In this document: piece after piece, positions 8,476 through 16,938 of the stretch
Numbering within the stretch: position 1 is the first letter of the stretch
How the letters are laid out: each line of letters begins with the position of its first letter
Assembly (NCBI GenBank): GCA_964444795.1
Contig: CAYUIQ010000038.1
Coordinates: 1 to 45,848, forward strand
Reading direction: 5' to 3'
Length of the DNA stretch: 45,848 bases
Origin: JABMRP01 sp964444795
GTDB lineage: Bacteria > Planctomycetota > Planctomycetia > Pirellulales > Thermoguttaceae
Translations under genes and position numbers: made by a program
The notes under the pieces: model-generated
The model's database searches: none
What the model saw: the letters and a program-made list of their open reading frames with translations, nothing else
What the model was told of the DNA's origin: nothing

Positions 8476-9498
8476 TCACAACTCGATCCGCCGCCCTTCG
8501 CGATGACTCCGCTTCGCGGCCAGCACGATCGACTGGGCGAGACAGGCGTCTTGGAGGTCGGACGTGTTGCGCAACAGGCTGGTTACCGAGCGGTGGAATT
8601 GGGCCAGCAGTTGCTCGCCGACCGGACGTTCGCTTTCGAGCGACTCCTGATGACGTCCCGCGTCGTCGAACCAGACGAGCGTCGACGGCAGATCGACAAA
8701 GGCGATTCCCCGCCGGCAGGAAACTTGCAGCGCGGCCAGCGGGCGGTAGGTCACGGCTTCTTGCCATCGCTCCGGGATGTAACGGCCGCGACTGATCTGG
8801 GCCACCGCGCCCGTGCCGGGGCGAGACGGGGGTGAGAAGTCGAGGCTCATCATCTGGTAGTCTTCTTCCGCGGCCTCGCTACCCTCGCCGTGCATCAGAC
8901 CGGTGACCGTCGTCGGATCGCTGCCCACCACGTAGCGGCACCAATCGACCAATTCGATCAGGTCGCGGGCCGAGTGTCGCGATGCATTTTCTTTGCGGCA
9001 CCGGGGATCGCCGTTCTGTGGGCCGTGATTCCGAGGGCTGCGAGCATGGCAGAACAACAGGCGCGGCTCGCCCAACTCCGTGGCGATCAGTTCCTTCAGC
9101 CGCAAGGTGGCCGGTGCCTGACGGCGGGGAAATTCCGCCATGAAGGCGATGCCCGACTCCTCGACCCGGCGGCGGATGTGCTCGGCTTGCTCGGGCTCCA
9201 GGGCCACGTCAACGCTACAGTAAACGGCCTTGCCCGAGTCGCACGCGGCCAGGATGGGCAGCAATCCGAACCACTGGTCGGAGAGCATCAACACGGCGTC
9301 AATGTCCTCGCGGTCGGCAAGTGCGCGGAATCCGTCGACGGCCGAAGCCTCGAACTCGGCCGCGGCCTGTCGAGCCCGATGGCTGACTTGCTCGCAGATG
9401 GCGCGGACCTCGAACCGGTCGCCCAGCGCCCGAAGCGCGGGCCGATGGCGTTGCTCCCAGGACTGGCCCAGTCCGACGAGGCCGACGCGAAGTTTCAT
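8476..9498 (-). CDS. Gfo/Idh/MocA-family protein lacking the EKP motif
   Basis: The 340-residue product opens with a Rossmann fold (KLRVGLVGLGQSWEQRH, residues 2-18) and continues with the alternating strands of an NAD(P)-dependent sugar oxidoreductase, ending in a beta-sheet dimerisation half. In active family members the strand after the second helix carries the Glu-Lys-Pro motif, whose lysine takes part in catalysis. Here the same place reads YCSVDVALEP, so the lysine is missing. The protein may bind a sugar without oxidising it or may use another residue. The frame extends upstream, but ATG 9498 starts the Rossmann fold at once and has GAGGAAC upstream. No sugar pathway genes are adjacent. 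Confidence 0.8.
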   Translation of the reverse strand: MKLRVGLVGLGQSWEQRHRPALRALGDRFEVRAICEQVSHRARQAAAEFEASAVDGFRALADREDIDAVLMLSDQWFGLLPILAACDSGKAVYCSVDVALEPEQAEHIRRRVEESGIAFMAEFPRRQAPATLRLKELIATELGEPRLLFCHARSPRNHGPQNGDPRCRKENASRHSARDLIELVDWCRYVVGSDPTTVTGLMHGEGSEAAEEDYQMMSLDFSPPSRPGTGAVAQISRGRYIPERWQEAVTYRPLAALQVSCRRGIAFVDLPSTLVWFDDAGRHQESLESERPVGEQLLAQFHRSVTSLLRNTSDLQDACLAQSIVLAAKRSHREGRRIEL

Positions 9499-10138
9499 CA
9501 GCCGATGTTCCTCATACCCAACTGTCTTCCGTCCAGCGAGTCCGATCCATTCCTTTTTTCGGCCTGCCCAGCGGTCGCGGCGACTCGCCCGGTGATTATA
9601 TCGGATCGGTCCAGTTCGACTCAATCGAGAACCCCCAGATGTTAGGGTCCGGCGGTTTGTTCCGCTGGAAGCGATCGTGCGTTTTCGAGCCCGCGGTTTG
9701 ATCACCGGGGCATCGGGACCGGCCGCTCCAATTTGCCGCTGGCCGCTGGCCAACGGAAGAGTGCAAGACCCGGTGACACAACGGTTTAGCCAGATATGCA
9801 CAACAGCCGGTCGATTCGGAGAAGCTGGCGTTTTCGATCCATCAAAACCGTGGCGTCCGCAAGAAGTTCTCGCCAGCTTCTTTTTTTCGCTTGCAAGATC
9901 CGCTTGTGCCGATAAACTAGAGTCTTATCGCCGTGCGGTTATCCGCAGATTGCGAAGAAGTACCCTGTTGAAAACCGACGGCTCAGATCGGGCAACCCAC
10001 CCCACCTGCCCGCCATTGACCCCCCCCCCGCGGTACTCTCTGTCTCATGCCATGCTTCTGCCGGAAACCTCCCGGCAATTGCAGGGTTACGGATCATTCG
10101 CGGAGGAACCACCCCATCCGTCTTACGGAGATCACGCG
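9499..10138. other. 640-base gene-free stretch with hairpin and promoter-like site
   Basis: No convincing gene lies here. GAAGCTGGCG at 9821-9830 is the complement of CGCCAGCTTC at 9871-9880, which is followed by seven T residues, so the plus strand could end a transcript there, although the loop is 40 bases. Ten bases further on, TTGCAA (9891-9896) and TAAACT (9913-9918) with 16 bases between them resemble a sigma-70 promoter pointing to the thioredoxin-fold gene, giving a leader of about 215 bases. A run of eleven C residues occurs near 10020. Confidence 0.45.
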
Positions 10139-10651
10139 ATGACAAGTTTAACCATGGCTGTTGTGCTTCAAGCCGTTCTCGGAGCCGCCGGTTCGGATTC
10201 GGATTCGGAAACCTATAGCGAAGCGGTCCGTCAGAGCAATGAAACCGGGCGCCCCATTGTCGTCATGGTGAGTGCCGACTGGTGCGGAGCTTGCCAGCGG
10301 ATGAAGAGCACGGTCATTCCCCAGGCCAAAACCCGCGGAATCTTCAGTGGCGTCAGTTTCGCGATCATCAACATGGACCAGCAGCGGGATTTGGGCCGAC
10401 AACTCACCGGCGGTGGCCCGATTCCCCAATTGGTCATGTACAGCAAGACGGCCGATGGCTGGAAACGCCAAAAACTCGTGGGAATGCAGAGCATCGACAC
10501 GGTCGAGAGGTTCATCGAAAAGGGCATCGCCATGAACCAATCGAGGGTTCAAGAGGATGAAGCCTCCGGGACCACCGCGGCGAACGCGGCCCAGACTCGC
10601 GTGCTGTTGACCGCCAATCGATCCGGCGATTCAGAGCAGACGACGAAGTAG
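10139..10651 (+). CDS. Thioredoxin-fold protein with WCGAC motif
   Basis: The product has 170 residues. A hydrophobic stretch at residues 4-18 (LTMAVVLQAVLGAAG) could be a short signal peptide or anchor. The thioredoxin fold follows: VVMVSADWCGACQRMKS with the redox CxxC pair, then a mid-domain strand (FAIINMDQQ) and the cis-proline region GGGPIPQLVMY. The last 45 residues are polar and probably disordered. It probably acts as a disulphide reductase or oxidase outside the cytoplasm, but the partner is unknown. GGAG eight bases before ATG 10139 fixes the start; the frame is open far upstream but with unrelated, low-quality sequence. It stands alone, 131 bases before the cytidylyltransferase gene. 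Confidence 0.82.
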   Translation: MTSLTMAVVLQAVLGAAGSDSDSETYSEAVRQSNETGRPIVVMVSADWCGACQRMKSTVIPQAKTRGIFSGVSFAIINMDQQRDLGRQLTGGGPIPQLVMYSKTADGWKRQKLVGMQSIDTVERFIEKGIAMNQSRVQEDEASGTTAANAAQTRVLLTANRSGDSEQTTK

Positions 10652-10782
10652 CCCCGCCTCGCGAATTCCCGTGAATCGCAACAAGAAGTCTTCCAGTCGG
10701 GTTTGACCGCGGGCAGACGTTCCGCGTAGGATGCCGCGTCGAGGGCCGTTCAATCAGGTGATCGACGCAGAGGTTTCCTCCG

Positions 10783-11538
10783 GTGGAGTCGGTAAAGATA
10801 GTGGCCATTGTCCAGGCCCGGATGGGAAGCACCCGGCTGCCGGGCAAGACGCTTTGCGAACTGGGCCGGCGAACCATGTTGGGACAGGTGGTGGCCCGAG
10901 TGGGCCGCGCCGGCAGTCTGGACAAAGTGGTCGTCGCCACGACCGATCTCCCTTGCGATGATCCGCTGGCCGGCCACTGCGCCGCACTGGGGGTCGCCTG
11001 CTTTCGGGGAAGCGCCGAGGACGTGCTCCATCGCTACTGGCACGCCGCTCGGGAGCATCAGGCCGACGTTGTGGTCCGCGTGACCGCCGACTGCCCGCTG
11101 ATCGATCCGGGCGTGCTCGACGACGTGGTCCACCGTTTCCTCGCCGAGGAGCCCGACTACGCGGCCAACGTTCTCGATCGCACCTATCCGCGCGGCCTCG
11201 ATACCGAGGTCTTTTCGGTCGAGACGTTACGGCGCGCCCACCGCGAGGCGGAGCTGCCCTATCAGCGGACGCACGTGACGCCGTACGTGTACGAGCATCC
11301 GGAGCGTTTCGCTCTGCTGTCCGTCACGGAGCCTTCGGTCACAGGCGGCGAGAATCTGAGCCACTGGCGATGGACGGTCGATGAAGCGGCCGACCTGGAG
11401 TTCGTTCGGGCGGTGTACGCGAGAATGGCCCCGCGCGACGATTTTGCCTGGCGCGACGTCTGCCGGTTGCTGGCCAAAGAGCCCCAGTTGGCGGCGATCA
11501 ACGGGCACGTTCGTCAGAAGCAACTTGAAGAAGGGTGA
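10783..11538 (+). CDS. SpsF-like cytidylyltransferase family protein
   Basis: The 251-residue product starts with the nucleotidyltransferase signature QARMGSTRLPGKTL (residues 10-23), in which Arg, Gly-Ser and Lys contact CTP. VRVTADCPLIDP near residue 100 is the metal-binding region of the CMP-sugar synthetase fold. This group includes spore-coat polysaccharide protein SpsF and enzymes that activate nonulosonic or similar acidic sugars; the actual sugar is not deducible. GTG 10783 is chosen because AGAGG lies nine bases upstream (10769-10773). No sugar-acid synthase is adjacent, but the deoxysugar operon starts 1.4 kb downstream, so a role in surface glycan is reasonable. Confidence 0.82.
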   Translation: MESVKIVAIVQARMGSTRLPGKTLCELGRRTMLGQVVARVGRAGSLDKVVVATTDLPCDDPLAGHCAALGVACFRGSAEDVLHRYWHAAREHQADVVVRVTADCPLIDPGVLDDVVHRFLAEEPDYAANVLDRTYPRGLDTEVFSVETLRRAHREAELPYQRTHVTPYVYEHPERFALLSVTEPSVTGGENLSHWRWTVDEAADLEFVRAVYARMAPRDDFAWRDVCRLLAKEPQLAAINGHVRQKQLEEG

Positions 11539-11579
11539 GGGCTGCCAAAGCGGAAAGCCGAAAGCGGAAGGGACGAGGG

Positions 11580-12104
11580 TTAGAGTCTCAGTAGTGAGAC
11601 GGTGACCTGCATCATTCGCTCGTCGAGCATAATCGCCTCGCTGTGGGTCTGTTCGAAGGCCACGCTGAGGAACTGCAGGCCCTTGGCGTAGGCGATGTCG
11701 TAGCTCCGGCCGACGATGACCGAGGGCACGGTGACGTTGGAAAAGGCCCATTTCGTCCCGGCCAGACCTTTCTTGATTCCCCCGGCAACGAGATTGGTGA
11801 TCTCGCCGACGCCGTCGATAATCTGCGCGGTGAGGTGGTCGGCTTCCTCCTGCAGCAGGCCCCCAACGGCGGCCAACGCGACTTTCTCGGCCAGATTCAC
11901 CGTGACGAAGCCCGAAACTTCGCCATGGACGCCGATCATGCCGGTGACCAGTCCCTTTTCCCTCAGCGGCACGCTCGACATGCCCACGCATCGCACCTCG
12001 GTGTCGCACATCATCAACGCACTGTTGACCGCGTCGGTGATCGAGCTCATTAGATCGGGGTCCGCGGCAAAGGCGTTGCTTGCTTCCAAGGTTGCACTGG
12101 CCAT
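11580..12104 (-). CDS. CheX-like chemotaxis phosphatase-domain protein
   Basis: This encodes 174 residues of the CheX/CheC/FliY phosphatase fold. The catalytic helix carries the expected ExxN pair: Glu101 and Asn104 in IDGVGEITNLVAGG. CheX proteins remove phosphate from CheY-type receiver domains. ATG 12104 has GGAG six bases upstream, and an earlier in-frame ATG at 12116 has no ribosome site. No chemotaxis genes are in the window; the nearest receiver domain is in the hybrid kinase at 18014-20749, on the other strand. Family members of this solo kind often act on receiver domains outside chemotaxis, so this link is only an inference. The gene converges with the cytidylyltransferase gene. Confidence 0.8.
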   Translation of the reverse strand: MASATLEASNAFAADPDLMSSITDAVNSALMMCDTEVRCVGMSSVPLREKGLVTGMIGVHGEVSGFVTVNLAEKVALAAVGGLLQEEADHLTAQIIDGVGEITNLVAGGIKKGLAGTKWAFSNVTVPSVIVGRSYDIAYAKGLQFLSVAFEQTHSEAIMLDERMMQVTVSLLRL

Positions 12105-12970
12105 AAAAATCTCCATTTCAAAAGGCGGCAAGGGGTCCTTGGGTTCCCGGGTTCGTGGAAACCGGACATGCCAGCCCGTGTGGTTGGTGCCGTTGCTAGA
12201 GGCGATTCGGTTCTGCGTCGCTAACAATTCATGGGTTACGGAATGCGACGGCGCGACGCCCAAGGGGCGCCAATCGCGCAAGAAAGAGGCCAAAACACAC
12301 GCCTCCCGTGCCACGACCGGCACAACCGTCGAAATCTACCTTCGCAGTCGCCCCCTTTCGGCGAGGTCGAGAGACCTGCACGAATCGCACGTCTCGCGGT
12401 GCGCGAGGTCACCTCGCCCTCTGGGAGAGATGGTCCGTGGAAAGTCAAATGGCGTCGCGTGTGATGGCGCCCTGGGATAAAAAGGGGGGAAGGGGAAGGG
12501 GGGCCGTCACCAATTTTCTGTTGACACCACAAGGCGATGGGTGTAGCCTACGCGGACGCCGGGAAAAAAGGGGCAAAAGGATGTTTAGGCAAGATGGAGA
12601 TGAAGGGCATCGCGGCAAGTTGCCCCATCGAGCACGGTGGTTCCTGCATAGTTGTCTTAAGTTCGCCACGCGCATGGCCGTTAGGCCAACCGCGTTCTTG
12701 CATCATCCGTTTACGGCTGTTCGGGAGGATGATTCGGGAGCACGCGACCCTCGTCCGATGAATGCACTTCCGGGATGTTGACCCGTCGGAAAACGCCATC
12801 GATCCTTCGGTTTCCCCGGAACGTCGAGACCGTGCTCTGTCCGTGTCTGGCCGCGCCACCGGCTGCTGCACGGTCGGGGGGGGGACTTTCTTCCCAAACA
12901 GCCGGTTCACGACGAAAACGAGCGGCACAAGCGCGGCAAGCGGCACGACCACCGATGGATTGAATCCGCC
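12105..12970. other. 866-base gene-free stretch
   Basis: I see no gene with a ribosome site or recognisable product. TTGACA at 12521-12526 and TAGCCT 17 bases later form a promoter-like pair on the plus strand, and A-rich and G-rich runs follow (about 12565-12580). Around 12410-12445, CTCGCCCTCTGGGAGAGATGG looks like a worn copy of the CCCTCTCCC repeat. The stretch ends at the start of the glycosyltransferase operon and may hold its promoter. Confidence 0.4.
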
Positions 12971-14167
12971 ATGAGAATTGCGCTGAATATCGAACACGTC
13001 GACGCCCACCGAGGTGGGGCGGAAAAGTACGTGGGGACGCTCGCCCGCGCGCTCCATGCGGCCGGGCACGAGGTGCATGTTTTCGCCCGAAACGTCGCTT
13101 CCGGCGAACTCCCCAGCGAGGTCTTGTTCCATGCCGTGCCGGCGAGCCGGCTGTCGCGGCTGAAGGCGTTTCGGGCGTACCAGTTTGCGGCGGCCTCCGA
13201 GACGATGATCAAGCGATTCGATTTCGACAGAATCATCGGCTTTTCGAAGGTCTGGTACCAAGACGCCTATCTGGCGGTCGGCGGCAGTCATCCCGCGTCG
13301 CTCGATCATGGCAGCCGCCGATTGCGTGGACGGGCACCGCGGCTTCTGTGGTGGCTGGGCAAGTCCATGAGCCTGCGGCAGTGGGTGTTCCGAGCCATTG
13401 CCCGGCGACAGTTCTCGTCCCGGTTCACTCCGCACGTCATCGCCCCGAGCCGGATGGTGGCCGAGCATTTTCAACGGTATCATAAGATTCCTCCGGAGCG
13501 AATCTCGGTCGTCTACAACGGCCTTGACCGCCGCGACCACGCGGAAGACAGCCGCTCGCTCCGAGAAGCTTTTCGCCGCGAGCAGGGCCTCGGCCCGGGC
13601 CACGTGGGAATCCTCTTCGTGGCGAGAAACTACGGACTCAAAGGGCTTACGCCCCTGCTGGAAGCCTTCGCCCGCCTGGTACGTTCGTTCCCCGAAAGCC
13701 GGCTGGTGGTCTGTGGAAACGACCGTGACCGACGCTATCGTCGCCGGGCCGAGTCGCTGGGCGTGGAGCAGACGACGCGTTTTCTCGGATCCGTGGATGA
13801 TGTGCGTCCGTGCTTCGCCGGGGCCGATCTGTTCGCCTTCCCAACGTTCTACGACCCGTGCAGTCTGGTGGTGCCGGAGGCCATGGCCGCGGGGCTACCG
13901 GTTGTTACGACGCGACAGAACGGGGCCGGAGAATTGCTTGCCGATGGCGAGGACGGCTATGTCATCGATTCGCCCTGGCACGTCGATCAGATGGTGGACC
14001 GGCTCGCCCGGCTCGTCGGTGACCGCGGACTCCGTGCGACCATGGGTCGACGCGCGGCAGCTCGGACAACGGAACTCACGGTGGAAGCCCAGACCGAGCG
14101 GATCGCAACCATTCTGGAACGTCCGGCCGATGACCCAGACGCCGTTTCCCGGAGGGATGCCGCATGA
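12971..14167 (+). CDS. GT4-family glycosyltransferase, RfaG-like
   Basis: A 398-residue GT-B enzyme. The N-terminal acceptor domain opens MRIALNIEHVDAHRGGAEKYV, with the glycine pair typical of WaaG/RfaG-type transferases. ISVVYNGLD near residue 180 begins the donor domain, ILFVARNYGLKGL is the phosphate-binding strand, and FPTFYDPCSLVVPEAMAAGLPVVTT carries the E-x7-E-like site, with Asp in the first acidic position. It would transfer a sugar from a nucleotide to a lipid or glycan. The stop overlaps the next start by ATGA (14164-14167), so the operon encodes both the enzyme and genes for its probable donor sugar. Confidence 0.9.
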   Translation: MRIALNIEHVDAHRGGAEKYVGTLARALHAAGHEVHVFARNVASGELPSEVLFHAVPASRLSRLKAFRAYQFAAASETMIKRFDFDRIIGFSKVWYQDAYLAVGGSHPASLDHGSRRLRGRAPRLLWWLGKSMSLRQWVFRAIARRQFSSRFTPHVIAPSRMVAEHFQRYHKIPPERISVVYNGLDRRDHAEDSRSLREAFRREQGLGPGHVGILFVARNYGLKGLTPLLEAFARLVRSFPESRLVVCGNDRDRRYRRRAESLGVEQTTRFLGSVDDVRPCFAGADLFAFPTFYDPCSLVVPEAMAAGLPVVTTRQNGAGELLADGEDGYVIDSPWHVDQMVDRLARLVGDRGLRATMGRRAAARTTELTVEAQTERIATILERPADDPDAVSRRDAA

Positions 14168-15153
14168 AGCTGGCAGGCAAACAAGCGCTGGTGACCGGTG
14201 CCGGGGGATTTATCGGCAGCCATCTGGCTACGGCCCTGGTTCGGGCCGGTGTCCACACGCGGGCGATGGTCCATTACAACTCGCGGAGTGACATCGGCCA
14301 ACTCGCGTCGGTGGCGCCTGAGGTTCGGGAGTCTCTGGAGATCGTTTTCGGCGACATACGCGACCGAACGGCGGTCCAGGGCATGGTCCAAGGCTGTGAC
14401 GTGGTTTTCCATCTCGCGGCCCTGATTGGCATTCCCTACAGCTACTCCGCCGCACAAAGCTACTTGGAGACGAACGTCCTGGGCACGCTGAACGTGTTGG
14501 AGGCCTGCCGCAATTGCGGCGTGGAGCGACTCGTACAGACCTCCACCAGTGAAGTTTACGGGACGGCGCAATACACTCCGATCGATGAGAAGCATCCGCT
14601 GAAGGCTCAGAGTCCCTACGCGGCCACGAAGATCGGCTCCGACCAGTTGGCCTATAGCTACTGGGCATCGTTCGAGAGCCCCGTGGTCATTGTGCGCCCG
14701 TTCAATACGTATGGCCCCCGGCAAAGCGCCCGCGCCGTGATCCCCACGATCATCACGCAGGCGCTGGCCGGCAGCGACATCAAGTTGGGCAGCACCAGCC
14801 CGGTCCGCGACTTTCTCTTCGTCGAGGACACGGCTCGCGGGTTTATGGCGGCCGCCGAGAGCGAGAAGGTGTACGGCGAAGTCGTGAACCTGGGTACGGG
14901 ATCCGGCGTGACGATCGGCCGCGTCGTCGAACTCGTGGGCGAGCGACTGGGCCGGGATCTCGTCGTCCACGCGCGGGATGAGCGGATGCGGCCGGAGAAG
15001 AGCGAAGTGATGGAGCTGATATGCTCCGCGGAGAAGGCTGCCGCCACGACCGGCTGGCGCGCGGCCGTCAGCCTTGATGAGGGGCTCGGACGGACCATCG
15101 AGTGGATCGAGTCCCACCGCGATCACTATGCCACAAACCGTTATTCCATTTGA
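14164..15153 (+). CDS. NAD-dependent sugar 4,6-dehydratase-like SDR (LegB/GDP-sugar type)
   Basis: The product has 329 residues of the extended SDR fold. The NAD loop is TGAGGFIGSH near residues 10-19. The active site shows TSTSEVYG and the Tyr-x3-Lys pair in SPYAATKIGSDQL, and RPFNTYGPRQS completes the substrate region. The sequence style is that of LegB-type and GDP-sugar 4,6-dehydratases, which form 4-keto-6-deoxy sugars. The reading frame overlaps the glycosyltransferase upstream by four bases. The nucleotidyltransferase downstream starts ten bases after the stop codon, and its GAGGAG ribosome site overlaps that stop. An epimerase activity cannot be excluded. Confidence 0.85.
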   Translation: MKLAGKQALVTGAGGFIGSHLATALVRAGVHTRAMVHYNSRSDIGQLASVAPEVRESLEIVFGDIRDRTAVQGMVQGCDVVFHLAALIGIPYSYSAAQSYLETNVLGTLNVLEACRNCGVERLVQTSTSEVYGTAQYTPIDEKHPLKAQSPYAATKIGSDQLAYSYWASFESPVVIVRPFNTYGPRQSARAVIPTIITQALAGSDIKLGSTSPVRDFLFVEDTARGFMAAAESEKVYGEVVNLGTGSGVTIGRVVELVGERLGRDLVVHARDERMRPEKSEVMELICSAEKAAATTGWRAAVSLDEGLGRTIEWIESHRDHYATNRYSI

Positions 15154-15163
15154 GGAGTGTCTC

Positions 15164-15883
15164 ATGCAAGCGGTGCTCTTGGCCGGAGGCAAAGGGACGC
15201 GTCTGAAACCGTTTTCGACCGTCTTCCCCAAGCCACTGGTGCCTTTGGACGATGTTCCGGTGATCGAGGTTCTCGTCCGGCAGTTGCAGGCACACGGGAT
15301 CACCGACCTGACCGTCGTCACCGGGCACCTGGCCGAATTGATCCGCACTTTTCTGGGGGACGGCTCGCGCCTGGGCGTACGGATCCGGTACTTTCGCGAG
15401 GACACGCCGCTCGACACGGCCGGTTGTCTGGGCATGTTGGAACGCCCCGACGAACCGTTCCTGGTCATGAACGGCGATCTCCTGACGACGCTGAACTTCA
15501 ACAGTCTTGCCGCGTTTCACCGTGAACAACACGCGATGGCAACCATCGCGACGTACGAGAAGAGCGTGACGATCGACCTCGGCGTCCTCCATGTCGACGG
15601 CCAGGGGCAACTCACCGAGTATCTGGAGAAACCGGAGCACCGGTTTCTTGTAAGTATGGGGATCTACTGTTTCCAACCCGAGGTCTGCGATCTGGTGGAG
15701 CCGGGCGAACCGCTCGCCATGCCCGACTTGATCTTGCGCATCCGCGAACAAGACCGGCGGGTGATGGCCTACAAGGAGGACTGCTACTGGTTGGACATCG
15801 GCCGGCCCGACGATTACGCCACGGCGATCGATCAGTTCAACCACGATCGCGGACGATTTCTTCCCCAAAGAAGGGTCGCTTGA
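15164..15883 (+). CDS. Sugar-1-phosphate nucleotidyltransferase
   Basis: A 239-residue enzyme of the glucose-1-phosphate thymidylyl/mannose-1-phosphate guanylyltransferase fold. The NTP signature AGGKGTRLKPFS is at residues 6-17, FPKPLVPLDD follows with its lysine, and FLVMNGDLLT holds the metal-binding aspartate. It lacks the C-terminal beta-helix or CBS domains found in larger relatives, so it is a minimal single-domain form. It activates a hexose phosphate, probably the one the dehydratase next door uses; which nucleotide it adds is not visible. ATG 15164 follows GAGGAG at 15152-15157, and the tail reads into the start of the next frame. Confidence 0.88.
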   Translation: MQAVLLAGGKGTRLKPFSTVFPKPLVPLDDVPVIEVLVRQLQAHGITDLTVVTGHLAELIRTFLGDGSRLGVRIRYFREDTPLDTAGCLGMLERPDEPFLVMNGDLLTTLNFNSLAAFHREQHAMATIATYEKSVTIDLGVLHVDGQGQLTEYLEKPEHRFLVSMGIYCFQPEVCDLVEPGEPLAMPDLILRIREQDRRVMAYKEDCYWLDIGRPDDYATAIDQFNHDRGRFLPQRRVA

Positions 15884-15918
15884 TACACCAGGAGAACTCC
15901 AGCCGAAATGATCCGGCC

Positions 15919-16881
15919 ATGGACATCCAACGGATCCCGCCGCTAGCCAAGTGCCGGATTCTCGTCACCGGCGTGGGCGGCTTTTCGGGAAGGCACCTCG
16001 CCGCGCAACTGCGACTTCGCGGTCCCATGGCAATCGTCGGCCTGGACTACGCGGCCAGCGCGCCGGCCGAACTCGATCTCTTCATCGAGTGTGATCTGAC
16101 CGATCCAAACGCGGTGTCGAAAGCCATTTTCCGCGCGCGCCCCGACGTCGTCCTTCACTTGGCAGGCGTTTTCGGCGCTGCGAGTCCGGAGGCGATCTGG
16201 GACGTCAACGTCGGGGGCTTCCGCCATCTGTGTGCCGCGCTTCGCCGCTACCAGGAAGAAACGGGCCTGACGATCCGCCTGGTGACCGTGGGCTCGGCGG
16301 CCGAGTTGGGCTTCGCGGGGGCGGCCCGGTTGCCGGTCACGGAGGAGGCCGCCTGCTTCCCGGAAACAGACTACGGCAAGAGCAAGTTGGCGGTGACTCG
16401 TTTGGCACAAACGGAACCGGCCGACGGGCCGCTCCAAATCGTCGTCGCGCGGCCTTTCAATCTGGTGGGGCCCGGATTGAGCGAAAGTCTTTCGCTGGGC
16501 AACTTCGCCCGACAGATCGCCGCTGTCGGCCGGGGCGAAGCGGAAGCGATCCACTGCGGCCCGCTATCCGCCCGGCGCGATTTCCTCGACGTTCGCGACG
16601 CCGCCGAAGCGTATCTTGCGCTGGCCGAGCGGGGACGTGCCGGACAGGTCTACAATGTCTGCGCCGGCCGCTCTTTCCAGATCGGTGATCAACTCCAGGC
16701 GATGATCGCCGCGGCAGGCGGAAACATACCGGTTGTCGAGGATCGCTCGCGTCGGCGCCCGGGCGACCTGCCCGATATCTATGGTGACCATACGAAAATC
16801 ACCCGGGAAACCGGCTGGCATCCCACGATTCCCATGTCGCGCAGTCTGGCGGATTTGATGGTTTCCTCTCGGGCAGCGTGA
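15919..16881 (+). CDS. GDP-4-keto-6-deoxymannose reductase-like SDR
   Basis: The product has about 320 residues of the extended SDR fold: TGVGGFSGRHLAA for NAD(P), VVLHLAG for the third strand, and the Tyr-x3-Lys pair in ETDYGKSKLAVTR. VARPFNLVGPGL and RRDFLDVRDAAEAY match reductases that make GDP-rhamnose or GDP-fucose-type sugars (Rmd-like). It would reduce the 4-keto sugar made by the dehydratase two genes upstream. I start at ATG 15919, near the NAD loop. A TTG at 15880, overlapping the previous stop and preceded by AGAAGGG, is the alternative and would add 13 residues. Confidence 0.82.
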   Translation: MDIQRIPPLAKCRILVTGVGGFSGRHLAAQLRLRGPMAIVGLDYAASAPAELDLFIECDLTDPNAVSKAIFRARPDVVLHLAGVFGAASPEAIWDVNVGGFRHLCAALRRYQEETGLTIRLVTVGSAAELGFAGAARLPVTEEAACFPETDYGKSKLAVTRLAQTEPADGPLQIVVARPFNLVGPGLSESLSLGNFARQIAAVGRGEAEAIHCGPLSARRDFLDVRDAAEAYLALAERGRAGQVYNVCAGRSFQIGDQLQAMIAAAGGNIPVVEDRSRRRPGDLPDIYGDHTKITRETGWHPTIPMSRSLADLMVSSRAA

Positions 16882-16938
16882 AACGTTGCGAATCCCTCTT
16901 TTCCCCCGGTTCGCATCTCCCCTCGCCCCGCTGTCCAG

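Noticed and set aside
12548..13000. Minus-strand open frame with a hydrophobic stretch (NPSVVVPLAALVPLVFVVNR)
   Set aside because: It lies partly opposite the GT4 gene, has no ribosome site near a start codon, and the C-terminal part is low-complexity and arginine-rich, so it is probably a chance frame in GC-rich DNA.
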